64,000 bases of DNA. Origin: Leptodontidium sp. MPI-SDFR-AT-0119 (taxonomy: Eukaryota > Ascomycota > Leotiomycetes > Helotiales > Leptodontidiaceae). Made by a program: the position numbers and the translations under genes. The notes beneath the pieces were generated by a model. The model was not told where the DNA came from, did not search any database, and saw only the letters and a program-made list of their open reading frames with translations. The stretch covers positions 1,550,001-1,614,000 of the forward strand of contig JAHLEZ010000013.1 in NCBI GenBank assembly GCA_020726505.1, given 5' to 3'. Positions 47,317 through 57,413 of the stretch are shown piece by piece; the stretch's first letter is position 1; every line of letters begins with the position of its first letter.

Positions 47317-47406
47317 GAGTACGGGGGGTGAAGCAGTGAAATTGTCCAAGTCTATGAAGTCTGTCACTCCCCATCAGCTTCCCAAAAGTTCATAAAAATT
47401 ATCCTG

Positions 47407-48295
47407 CTAAAGTGACGCCCTCTTATACCTCCAAAACTCTAGCACACTCCCCAACTTCAAACATTCCACGGCAGCATACAATTCCCCCGCCGATCCCCCA
47501 TTCATGATTTCTATATTCTCATCGGTATCTGCTGCAACCGCTTTCTTTGCTTGTGTGGTGAGATGTGCACCCAAAATACTCAGAATACAATTCAAACTTC
47601 CACAAGCCATTCCAGTTACAAATTGATCCAAACACCGCGCACCGAGAGCCCAATGAGTCCAAGCAGTAAGCGAACCCGACGCCGTGACGAAAAAATTCTG
47701 GATCTTCGAATCAGTTTTCCTGTTTCTCAGCAATGTATGCTACTTTTATGTCTCTTTAATCCCAGAGAATTTCGTTAAGCGGAAGGATTCTTCGAAACCA
47801 TGATTTACCTGCAACTCAACTTTTCTCATTGTACTTCCCATTTCTTGGGCTAAGGATGTGGAGGTAGATTCTCTCGCTCTTTGCATATACCATCGCCTCT
47901 TTCCTCTTTCACGTCAGCATCTTGATGATGCTGCTGGCCATCATATGGATAGTCATCTAATATTAGTTTCGACAATAACCCTATGTTGCATGAGATGGCG
48001 CCGACGGGAATGATGGGGCAGAGGTTGTATGGTAGGATTGTTTCACATCCACATTCAGGGTATGGGAGTCCGGCGCCTTAGGGTATAATCGTTAGCAATC
48101 TCAGAAGTAGGGACAAGAGAGAGAGAGAGAGAGGGAGAGAGAGGGAGAGAGAGGGAGAGAGAGAGGGAGAGAGAGGGAGAGAGAGGGAGAGAGAGAGGGA
48201 GAGAGAGGGAGAGAGAGGGAGAGAGAGGGAGAGAGAGGGAGGGAGAGGGCTGGTGATAAGATATTGTTTACCGGTTTGCTTAGGGTATGTTTGAA
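47407..48295 (-). CDS. Spliced gene of unknown function, possibly decaying
   Basis: The last exon (about 47690-47407) is convincing: NFFVTASGSLTAWTHWALGA, then RCLDQFVTGMACGSLNCILS and a C-terminus ELYAAVECLKLGSVLEFWRY. Upstream, WYMQRARESTSTSLAQEMGS ending VELQ (about 47890-47812) joins it through an intron with a GTAAAT donor. Further upstream PYPECGCETILPYNLCP and SKLILDDYPYDGQ (about 48080-47920) are protein-like but in a different phase, so an undetected splice or an indel lies near 47910-47930. A small piece QFQTYPKQTG near 48265-48295 may be an earlier exon, which would place the GA microsatellite inside an intron. The family is not recognised. A RIP-mutated copy of this segment lies at 50.6-51.06 kb. 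The start is not determined. Confidence 0.5.
48116..48249. repeat. GA / GGGAGA microsatellite
   Basis: About 130 bp made only of GA and GGGAGA units on the plus strand (CT-rich on the minus strand). It lies in a probable intron of the minus-strand gene ending at 47407. No other tract in the window is as long. Confidence 0.95.
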
Positions 48296-48806
48296 ATTGC
48301 ACTACAAGAATTTACCTTACTTACCGGCAGTTGTTTTTGGTTTTTTAACTAGCATATTGTGGCGGGGATAGCCCCTGGATTTCCTTTGTCACATGACTGC
48401 GCCGGTCTTTCACACATATACGAACCCAACACTTGATAGGAACACAACAACAAACAATACTATATATATTCTATTTATACAAATCTTTTCCCCTCTCTCT
48501 TTTTGTTAATTCGTAGTCTTTAGATACGCGACATCTTTAGATTTGACCAATCTGTGATTTCCTAATCCAGGAGAACCTCTAGTGGCTCGTTCCATGTTAC
48601 CCTCTTGTTGTGTAGTTTTAGGGATCAACATATAAATTTATAAGTTCAAAGCTTCAATCCTCCAATCAAGTACAAGTCCCGTCTCAGCTGAGCCAACAAG
48701 CATTCTTTAAAAGACCAAACGAGAAAATTCCAATGAAAATGTTATCCACCCACCCCCAATTCCCGGAAGGTAATCTATCTTGAAACACTTGACGTGCTGT
48801 TCAGGC
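48296..48806. other. Intergenic stretch
   Basis: AT-rich around 48430-48490. It may contain the 5' end of the preceding gene (possible donor GTAAGT near 48340 on the minus strand). No other feature was recognised. Confidence 0.4.
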
Positions 48807-49298
48807 CTAAAATGAACCACAAAGCTTCGTTTGGTCAATATAAAAAAGAAAACAAACAGGGCAAGTTTCGACCTGAATGTCGATTTGACAATCAAAGGTC
48901 GATCCACAACCTTTGCAATATATAGCTCTCTCGAACAAGTCCTCCGGTTTGCCACGAGGCGTCATGCCATTGTTCGCGGGAGATTCGACTGACTGAAGAT
49001 CCCCTCGAAGCAAATGTGGGTTGCGAGCAGTCAATTCGTCGAATTCCACACTGCTCAACTTTACCGAGTCGATCACATTGTTCAAACCGTCCCAGGACAG
49101 TATGGTACCATCGGAACGAACTTCAAAATGCCCAGCTGGATCCATGGTCAAGGATTCAATGGGCGACCGTGCCATTATTGCACGCGGCATAGCATAGGTC
49201 TGCAATAACTGATAAGCTGTATGCATATACCAAATGATTTGATATAAACCTACGAAGGAAATCATTGCCGCTAGGGCCAAGATCTTCTGGAAATGCAT
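48807..49298 (-). CDS. Small membrane-anchored or secreted protein with a CxxC pair
   Basis: This is a 163-residue frame from the ATG at 49298. Residues 3-30 (FQKILALAAMISFVGLYQII) form a signal peptide or signal anchor. The C-terminal part has CKGCGSTFDC and VETCPVCFLF, two CxxC pairs that could bind zinc or form disulphides. The middle is unremarkable. No family is recognised, and a role as a small secreted protein is only a possibility. It has no intron and no obvious partner nearby. Confidence 0.6.
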   Translation of the reverse strand: MHFQKILALAAMISFVGLYQIIWYMHTAYQLLQTYAMPRAIMARSPIESLTMDPAGHFEVRSDGTILSWDGLNNVIDSVKLSSVEFDELTARNPHLLRGDLQSVESPANNGMTPRGKPEDLFERAIYCKGCGSTFDCQIDIQVETCPVCFLFYIDQTKLCGSF

Positions 49299-50601
49299 TA
49301 TGAGAGCGCGGCGAGAGATGTGTTAGGCTTGACAACTTGCTGGAGGAAGAAATGATATTTGCGCTTGAGATTGCAGATAGTTTGTCCAGCCGTTTTTATG
49401 TTTCCGGATTGAGAGACTGAGTTGACGTTTGTTGAATTGGAGATCGAAGATAGGACGAGGCAGTACCTGCGTTAAATAATTGGGTATTAACTTTGGCTCG
49501 GCCCGTTCAGCTTTTACCCCGCAGCTAGCCAAATCCTTTTACGACGCTAGTACTGATATTCAAATAAGCAATAAGACAAGCATTTGCATCCCAGCGGTAA
49601 GAGAACGATGTTGGGAAGGTTTTTCCCTGTGAGGACCAGGGGGGGTCGTGGTATCACGGTTGCCGTGGCCAGCGGAGTTGCAATATAGCTTCATTGTAGG
49701 AGGACATTTTCACGCTTCTGCTGTATCAAGCTGGTTGGTTGGTTGTATGCTAAAGTAAGTAAGCCACATCACATTACCAACATCAGTGCATCGCATCTTG
49801 TTGCATCCTGGTGATCCACCAGCATCAACTAAGGAGCAAAGCGACAATGAACGGTACGCACACAACATACTTCCGTAGTCGCTTGCAAAATTGGCTTTCG
49901 CCCCACGTTGTGGATTATGTTCGAAGCATATATCACGTTGTCGAGTTTTGCCAGCCTGAAGTTCAATGCCAATATTAGTGAACGACGTTTTACACTTTAC
50001 TGCTGTTCAACGGTACGAGCGACCCAACTTGGCCAGGGTACACTGGAGCTGCCCGAGGGCCTCGTCAGAGCCATTCGCCGTCCGCTCTATGGTGGTGGCC
50101 GCATACGTGGAGGCCCGGCGGCGTTCGAGGCATTCGGTCTCGAGATCGCGAGGTCTTTTTGCCATTGGGTATATCCCCGTGACGATGTGAAGCTTGCGTG
50201 AAGAGGAGGGGAGGTGACTCCGAGAACAAGACTGCGCCGCTGCTCCTGCGATGGTACTGCAGCCGGGATCTCTGGCATCCGATCCGTCCTGCACAATCAG
50301 TAGGCGAGACCTCCTAAAGGAGAGGCAACAAGGAAGGAGTGAGTGTTACGGACGTGGGATATGTATACATAGTGTAGCGATCACGTCTTACTCGTTGTAA
50401 GACGGCTGTTGCGGTTGTTCTGGAGAGAGACATTGGTTTCTAGTACGGTTGCAATAGGCTTGTTACTAAGTATGAGAATACTTAGTTGAGTTGAGCACGA
50501 AGCTCCTATCTAGTGGACAACAGCCCGTGCTTATATGGACCTTCGTTTCCTTACTTACCATATTAGAGTCCGCCAAGATGGAGTCCATCCAAGGAGGAGT
50601 C
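49299..50601. other. Intergenic region with possible retroelement debris
   Basis: No supported gene. Overlapping frames at 49900-50296 on both strands are probably chance. The stretch from about 50345 (TGTTACGGACGTGGGATATG) to 50600 reads like long-terminal-repeat debris, but no second copy is in the window to prove it. Confidence 0.35.
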
Positions 50602-51060
50602 CGACTCCATTCCTAGAGGGCGGGGGTGGTGAAGCAGTTTAGTTGTCCAAGTCTATTAATTATTATTTATCCCTATTAACTTCTCAAAATTTTATTAAAA
50701 TCAACTTGTTAAAGGGATACCCTTTTATATATTTAAAATTTTAATATATTCCTTAATTTTAAACCTCATATTAAAGTACTCTTTTATTAATCTTTTAGTT
50801 TTTTAATCTTATTAATATTTATTATAATCATTTTCTTTACTTTAATAATAGGATATGTACTTAAGTACTTATAATTTAATTTATACTTTAAAAGATTATT
50901 TTAATTATAAATTAATTTATATATCACGTATTAAGAGCCTAAGAAAACTAAGTAATAAGTAAGCCCTACGTTTAAAAAAAAAAAAATTTAAACTTTTAAA
51001 TATATTTTCCTTTTCCTTAGTAATGTCTACTCCTTTTGTGTCTCTTTGATCTCAGTTACT
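50602..51060. repeat. RIP-mutated copy of the 47.29-47.76 kb segment
   Basis: Lined up by eye with 47289-47765, this stretch keeps the same spacing and anchor words (GTGAAGCAGT, TTGTCCAAGTCTAT, TTTTGTGTCTCTTTGATCTCAG versus TTTTATGTCTCTTTAATCCCAG). Between the anchors most C positions are T and many G positions are A, leaving very AT-rich DNA. This is the pattern of repeat-induced point mutation on one copy of a duplication. The reading frame present in the other copy is destroyed here. The left border (GACTCCATTCCTAGAGGGCGGGG) is a degenerate form of the inverted-repeat end at 47289. Confidence 0.8.
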
Positions 51061-51890
51061 AAATTAGCTTTAGCCGAAGTATTCTCCGAAGCCACGCCCA
51101 ACTTCTCGGCTTTAGTAAATGCGTTCGTTGGGTGCAAATTGGCTGAAATTCAAAATAACAAGACCGCGGACTTAACTAGCGACAGAACACCAATCACTGA
51201 GCAGGAGCGCAAATCCCTAGATACTTATTATGTAGGGGAGATTTGCTACTTATGTGAGATTCTAGATATCCGAGTAGAAAGAGTGGGCTAAATATAGCTA
51301 CCTGTCACGTTCTATGACTTTCCTAAGTCGGTTACCTTCCTGAAGAGTGCTATATAAAATATTCTAGCGGCGTCTCGTCGTATTACTATACACAATCAAG
51401 ATTTTAGGAATATATTGAGAGAGGTTCGTTATTCAACAGTCTTCAGCAAGAATCCATAAACAATCATTCAGATCTTGGTGTTGATGAGAGGCTTGGCAAT
51501 TACCCCGCCCCCTTAAATAAGCGAGTCCAGAATCCACGTCCTCTTCCAATTAGACACCAGTCACAATTCAAGTATGCATCATAACTTGATGTGTTTTGTG
51601 AAATCCAAAATTAATCATCAGAATACAATTGGCGCCATTGCAAGTACTCACAGGGGGGTTTTCTGGAGTAAGGAAGAAGTGCCGCATGGTCATTGGTTCA
51701 TGCCAGGCTTCGTAAGCAAACACGCATCTTGACTATTCTTGGCAACCAGCTGGGAATTTCTTGGGAGAAACTCTCCAGAAGTCTTTAGGACCGAGGAAAG
51801 CAAACGGATTCATTGAATTTCTACAACTGGGTTTCTTTGCAATCAATTGAATCTCAAGCAATTTTCAAGTCGACATAAACATTATTGACA
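51061..51890. other. Intergenic region, element border
   Basis: It follows the RIP-mutated copy. An 81-codon plus-strand frame at 51046-51291 is not AT-decayed and is of unclear status. Positions 51320-51500 could be retroelement debris. The right inverted-repeat end is at 51501-51528. The sequence after 51530 is the flank of the FMP52-like gene. Confidence 0.4.
51501..51528 (-). repeat. Inverted-repeat end, right copy (28 bp)
   Basis: The reverse complement begins GGACTCGCTTATTT and matches 47289-47316 with a single mismatch. It ends the interval that contains the RIP-mutated segment. No target-site duplication is evident next to either copy. Confidence 0.75.
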
Positions 51891-52624
51891 ATGGCAACAG
51901 TACTTCTCCTTGGTAGTACCGGCCTGGTTGCAAGTCAATATTCCTCACAATTCGCCAGCAAGCTAACAAAAAACCAATGTTCAATAATACTCAACAGTTT
52001 ATCCTCATCAGCGGCAATCTCCATATACACGATAGCTCGCCGAGCTCAAATGCCGCATACCAAGCTCACGCCAGTCATTGAATCCGACTACTCTAATGGC
52101 CCGAAAAGGTCGCAGCTATCCCACCTGCACCATTTCTCTTTATCTCTGCTCTCGGTACCTCCAAGGCTCAAGCAGGAAGCATTGAAAACCAGTGCAAGAT
52201 CGACTTCGACCTGAATCTTGCCGTCGCCAAAGCCGCTAAAGCAGCTGGGATTAAACTCTACGTCCTCATTTCCGCCGCTGGCACATCCACCACCTCGCAC
52301 TTCGCATACCCGAAGATAAAAGCTGAGCTGGGAGAGGCAATAAAGGAGGTTGGGTTTGAAAAGACGGTGTTCATCAAGCCGGGAATGATTGTAGGTACAC
52401 GGGATAATGCGAAGCCGTTGGATGGAATTGTGAGAGGGGCGGCTTGGTTTAGTGGAGTTATCAGTGGTGGCCATTGGAAGGATATTTGGGCTCAGGATGC
52501 TGAGTTCATTGGAAGAGCTTCTATTGTGGCTGGTTTGGAAGCTGTTGCTAGAGACGGACCAGCAGTCCGAAATGTTGGGCATGAGGATATTATGAAGCTG
52601 GGGAAGCATGCCGCAGCAGTTTGA
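51891..52624 (+). pseudogene. FMP52: FMP52-like NAD(P)-binding protein, frameshifted
   Basis: The start MATVLLLGSTGLV has the Rossmann glycine pattern of FMP52, a mitochondrial outer-membrane-associated NAD(P)-binding protein of fungi. It is followed by ISIYTIARRA and LTPVIESD. The rest, from WPEKVAAIPPAPFLFISALG (about 52097) to the stop at 52624, is in a different frame. It contains IDFDLNLAVAKAAKAAG, LISAAGTSTTSHFAYPK, IKPGMIVGTRDN and WAQDAEFIGRAS, all family features. A single missing base near 52095 explains the break. The segment between GLV and ISIYT also looks abnormal: a family-typical intron may have lost its donor. Two defects in one gene favour a pseudogene over a sequencing slip. 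Confidence 0.8.
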
Positions 52625-53354
52625 GAGGAATTTGCAGGGGAATTTGCTTTGTTGACGACGCCTTGAAATCCTTGATAACGAGAGATAGACATAATAGCTA
52701 ATGAATTTCAAATTGCTTGATGGTGAATTTAGAGATATCAAACCTTTCCAAATCGTTGATCTTGAGCTCACAGATTAAGCCCTCGGCTCTTGTTGTCTCG
52801 AAGTTTCCGATCAGTTTTCAGAACGTCCCACAACTTTGAGTGCTTAATAATCTAAGTACCCGACCATCCTGTGTTGTTCCTGCAGGTAGGTCAGGGGAGA
52901 CTATCTACTATCCGTAGTTCGATAGCTTATGCAACCTGTACAGGTCAAGGATCGTGAGTGGACGGTCATCCCGATTCCAAGGTAGTGCCAAGATCTGTCC
53001 ACATCCTATTCGATCTTAGCACATTATGACACACATCAATATCGCTTGATAGGGCGACTAACATCCAACCATTTCGGCTCCGAGTCTATTCACGGTCATA
53101 AAAAGTACATTACAATGAAGACCTGGGCATGATTACTAAACTCCATTCTGATGAGGCTGAGCTAGAGAATAATGGTGGCGTCTTTGTCATCAGCTTGAAT
53201 GGTCACTTCCATGCCTGACTGTGCATCTGCATTGGCTCGGAGTTTACCCAGCCTGCAGACAAACATCGTAACTTCAACAACTAGAAGTATAAAAGTACCT
53301 AAGCATAGAGAAACTGTACTAAACCACTTCATTCGACAGTATCACTTCCTCATC
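52625..53354. other. Intergenic region
   Basis: No supported gene. The last 80 bp are the likely leader of the hydrolase gene. Confidence 0.5.
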
Positions 53355-54864
53355 ATGTTTTCAATTTCCAAAGCTGTATTGTTCGCAACACTTCTCGCGA
53401 CCACTTCACTCGCAACATCCCCACGCAAGAAGACTTGCACAGATTATGAAATCCCAGTCACACCGACCTCTTTGAATCTCGTCTGGGGAAAGAAATTCGT
53501 CACCGACTTCGACGTGGTAGATTTCATCAGCGACATCAACAGCAGAACTGCGGCCACGTCGTTCAATCCGTACGATACGACTACTGCCCCGGTACTGACG
53601 ACAGCTTCGTATACAATTTCAGCAACTTTTTGCACCCCCCAAAAAGGCGCTACAGGAATCGTGCTGCTTTTGAGTCGTGGTTTGAATTTTGATCGAAGGT
53701 GAGACCTGTCCGAGATCTGGATACAAGAGCTCAACCGACATAGCTACTGGGATCCAGAAGTCTCAAAAGAGAAATACAGTTTCGTGGATTGGGTGTTGGC
53801 TCGTGGATACTCAGTCTTCTATTATGATAGACTTGGTGTTGGGAAGTCTACTCTGTGAGTTCACAAATATTCTCTGGGTCTTCGGCTGAAACGAATTAGT
53901 GTGTCTGGATATGTAAACCAAGCATCAATTCAGATTGCTATCCTGGAGGAACTCGCTACCTCTGTCAAAGCTGGAAAGTACACGGGCGGATTTGGAACTC
54001 CCAAATCGCTCGTTCTGGTTGGCCACACTTTCGGCAGCGTAATCTCAGCAGCTCTTGTTACTGCTGATCCCTCTATTGCCGAAGGCTTGGTCTTGACTGG
54101 TAGGACAATGAAAGTGGAAATAGTTTGAATCTCGCTGACCTGGAATAGGATTCAGTTTCAATGGGACGAACGGTGCTGGGTTCCTGGAGGCATTCCAGCC
54201 CCGCATTGCATCTGGAGAGAGTTCCAATGGGCACCTCTGGACACTGTACGTCTTTCACTGTGTAAACACCATCTGACCAGAAACACATCAGCTCACATCA
54301 AATTTGACAGGGATATCTCACCCCAACGGATATCTACTCTAATGTCAACGTGTAAGCGAATATCCGCCCCCTTAACTCGTCAAACTGCTAACCGAACCAA
54401 GTTCTTCAAGGCACTCGACTATGATGTAGGCATCGCGAAGTACGCACACCGAAACAGACAGCCATTTGGAATCAATGAAGCGACTTCCGGTGGGCTGGTA
54501 GATGTAGCTCCTGTGAACTTCACGGGACCAGCTATGGTAAGTACCCTTCCAGGGCCTGACATGAGTTATCAAGCTGACATGGGGTAGGTCATCGCTGGAC
54601 AGTTCGATCTCATTTTCTGTACTGGGCAGTGAGTTCAGCAGCAGTTCTTGTTTTTTTTTTCTTGTTAGAAGCTCGGGAGTGAGAAACTGACAATGAGTTA
54701 GATGCGATCAAGTGATTGAACACCCGGCGAAGGAGATTTTCAGCCATGCTAAAGCTTTCAAAGCTGTTAGTTATACTGGAGCTGGACATGGCTTGAACTT
54801 TGCTTTAAATGCTACTGGAGCCTTTGGGTTGATTACAGACTTCTTGTCTAGTAATGGACTGTAA
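53355..54864 (+). CDS. Secreted alpha/beta-hydrolase-fold protein, probably inactive
   Basis: Eight exons are proposed: 53355-53698, 53744-53854, 53900-54099, 54149-54245, 54311-54349, 54402-54536, 54588-54628 and 54702-54864. The start FSISKAVLFATLLATTSLA is a signal peptide. Core motifs are FYYDRLGVGKST, the nucleophile elbow VLVGHTFGSVISA, VIAGQFDLIFC (acid) and GAGHGLNF (histidine). At the elbow the usual serine of G-x-S-x-G is threonine (codon ACT), so normal hydrolase activity is doubtful. All junctions keep frame except that between 54245 and 54311, where canonical sites leave the frame one base short of GYLTPTDIYSN. Either a non-canonical splice or a one-base loss exists there. The two defects suggest early decay, but much of the gene is intact. 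Confidence 0.7.
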
Positions 54865-55118
54865 ATAGCCAGGCATTCCGAGCGTAAATGCCTACAGCAC
54901 CAAGTCTAGACACGGACAATGAACTCCCAATTGAAGCGCTGCCAAATCTCATTCTCAAACGAATGAAGCTTTAATAACAGGACCCAGAAAAGTTCTCACA
55001 TTAACAGACTTACGATCTAGATTGCGCAGCGAGGTGCTGTCAAGTTACAGCAGCATAACTTAACCCCGCACCATTTCATCCACTTGCCCCACATCTAAAC
55101 GAAAGTCAACAAAACTAC
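54865..55118. other. Short spacer
   Basis: It lies between the hydrolase and the convergent HET pseudogene. No feature was recognised. Confidence 0.5.
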
Positions 55119-57085
55119 CTATCTGACTACAAACCCAACATCATCCTCCAAATCTTCACAATACACCTCACCGACAACTTCTCCATCCATAACACCCGCC
55201 ACATACGCAACACTATAAACATTATGTCGTGCAACACAGGTATGCGCACGTGCCTAGCCTACGTAAGCAGGGCCAGTTATAGGGGCAGTTGCAGACAGGA
55301 GCTCCCTCCTAGAAATCAGACACTTTTGCCACCACGTTGCAGCCATGAGAGCTATGCCGACCGTCGATTAGAGCTTTGCACGACACATTACACCCCACTT
55401 TCCCATCAGCCCCCTCCCGATCATCAGCCTGGGTAACACCAATATCTCTCAAAACAAACGGCGCCGGCGCTCCAAACAAAATCACAAGCTGATCCCACTT
55501 CTCTACACTGTCAGGATCAATACCACAGAACCCCGTAGTGGTTATGAAAAAACAATTCCCCTTCAAGATATTAAGCAGGCATAACCTATATTCCCGAGCC
55601 GATTCATCCTCATTGTCTATTTCCGCACTCTGCACTCCTACCTTTTGGATATCGAGCAGATTTCGATACATCTCACCATACGAATCCGGAGCTACCTCGC
55701 GCGCTCCGCCGCTATAAGCTTTATTCGTGATCAAAGTCCTCCAAAGTGGCTCTTTAGTCTTGAACGGTGCCAGATACGGCCGAACCTCTGCATTCTCAAG
55801 CGAATTCACCAATGCCAATTCACGAGCTCTATTCGCAAGCTCCTCGATCCGAGGAAGTTTTCTCAGACAATCATCTCACTCTCCAATCGAGATTTTCTCC
55901 AGCACACCATCGATAGGTAGACCTCTAATCCGCAGCGTTTTGAGATACTGATCCACAGACCCGTTCACGGCGTCAGCTCCGGCGCCGGAAGCGCCTATGC
56001 CTGGAGGATGGAAGCGCGTGGGTTTGAGAAGCATTTTGTCCCCGAATCTCGGGACCCATGACGAGAACGTAGGATCTGATGAGGGCCCGGTCAGGTCCAT
56101 GCCAGGGAGCAGGAAAGCGCCTTTCCCGTGGCGGAATATGTGTGCCACCGCTTCAGCGAACACGGCTCCGAGCGGTCTGGCGAAGTCGACGGTGAATTCT
56201 GAGCGTAAAGAGGGAGGTAACATGCCGAGGAGCCCGTGGGTCCCATCTCATGGCTCAGTTGCGTTCGAAGAGTTGGTATTGAGGATTAAATGGCAGAGGA
56301 TTTGGTTTTGGTGCTGCTGTGTTATTCCTAAGTGTAGGTTGTTCAAGAGGCCAATTTTGATGGCTGTTGGACGGACACCTTGAGTTTGCGACACGGGTTC
56401 GTCGTCATCTTTACCTGGCTTTTGGTTTTTGGCGGGATAGATGACCATTCCCATCTTCGAGAACTCGATCATAGCGATTTTCTGCCATGCACCGAATAGA
56501 GTACTCAATGTGGTTCATATGTCCGCATCCCACAAGAGGATCCTGATCAGCGAGGACGAGTTCCTGGATTGTCCAGAGTCGAGCAAACTATTCTCGCTCT
56601 ACGAGCTGCATGTATAATGAGAACAGCGTCTGTGATACCTCCTGAATTTCGCTGTCTGCAAGAGCCTCAGGTAGTAAAGAGAAAGCTTCATCACTCCCCT
56701 GGTCCGCCTCGCTTAGCAAGACCAACACAGGTTTTGCGCTTGTGTACACGTCCCCCATCATGGATACTTGCTGGTTGGGCTCCTTTATATCTTTTTGATC
56801 GATACATAGCGCGTCTACCCAGAGATATCGCGGTTTATCAGGGTGTCTGAGGTACTTGAATGCAGTGTATAAATTCTTGGTCACTTGTGTGGGAACATCG
56901 TTGAATGTGATGGTTTCCTGGATGGATGCGTCGCCAGAGACGTAGGAAAGGGCTTCAAATTCTGAGGATTCGAGGAGAGAGATGGTGGAGGTTGTGCATT
57001 GGAGTCCGTTTCCAGAGGTGAGTGGTTGAAGAATCAGACTCGTGATTTCCTTTCTGGTGGAGTTCAGAGGCTCGTAACCGGGCAT
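55119..57085 (-). pseudogene. HET-domain (heterokaryon incompatibility) pseudogene A
   Basis: The frame from ATG 57085 encodes the HET domain start (FEALSYVSGD; YLWVDALCIDQKDIKEPNQQ; MGDVYTSAKPVLVLL). It is broken by TAG at 56588-56590, where the next residues FARLWTIQELVLA show that the frame simply continues. Further on there is a frame change near 56515, then TGA at 56248-56250 (before DGTHGLLGMLP) and TGA at 55876-55878. The C-terminal part (MYRNLLDIQ, GNCFFITTTGFCGIDP, LFGAPAPFVLR) reaches an expected end GVMDGEVVG with a stop at 55119. A stretch of about 150 bp at 55225-55385 interrupts it and has small inverted ends. HET proteins trigger cell death on non-self recognition; this copy cannot make a full product. 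Confidence 0.85.
55225..55385. repeat. Small insert with inverted ends in the HET pseudogene
   Basis: TGTCGTGCAA at the left and TTGCACGACA at the right are perfect inverted copies. Similarity to HET proteins stops at these points and resumes beyond them, so this looks like a roughly 150-bp insertion, perhaps a tiny non-autonomous element, or an inversion footprint. Confidence 0.4.
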
Positions 57086-57413
57086 TCTTGATGCCGAACG
57101 GTGTGTATTTGATATTAGCTGGAGATAGGATCACGGCTAGGATCGCGAATTGTGGTGCTAGCGAATGTTTTGTTGTGCTAGTGCTGGGTAGATCGAGCAG
57201 AGAAGTGTGATATCTGTACGACCTACCCCGCTTTGCCAAGTTCAAGTATTGTGGGGGGTAATGCCGCCTTCGATTCCTTCTGCTCTTGAAACTTCGAGAG
57301 AAGGATACCAGACAGGAAGTGAAGCCAAAGCTGAAATTCATGGGTGGAAGTATTTCTGGAAAACCCCCGTCAGACAGAGCCCCTAGAATCAAAATCCATC
57401 CTTATCTCAAAGC
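57086..57413. other. Spacer between HET pseudogene A and the SDR gene
   Basis: Holds the former HET promoter and the SDR terminator. Nothing else was recognised. Confidence 0.5.

Noticed and set aside
48078..48302. Serine-leucine repeat protein from the GA microsatellite on the minus strand
   Set aside because: The translation is just the microsatellite; the tract sits between exons of a spliced gene.
49908..50296. Overlapping 97- and 95-codon frames on opposite strands
   Set aside because: Neither has recognisable features, start context or introns, and they are mutual shadows.
50345..51500. Solo LTR or copia-type retroelement debris
   Set aside because: TG start and leader-like text are suggestive, but no second LTR, primer-binding site or polymerase motif could be shown.
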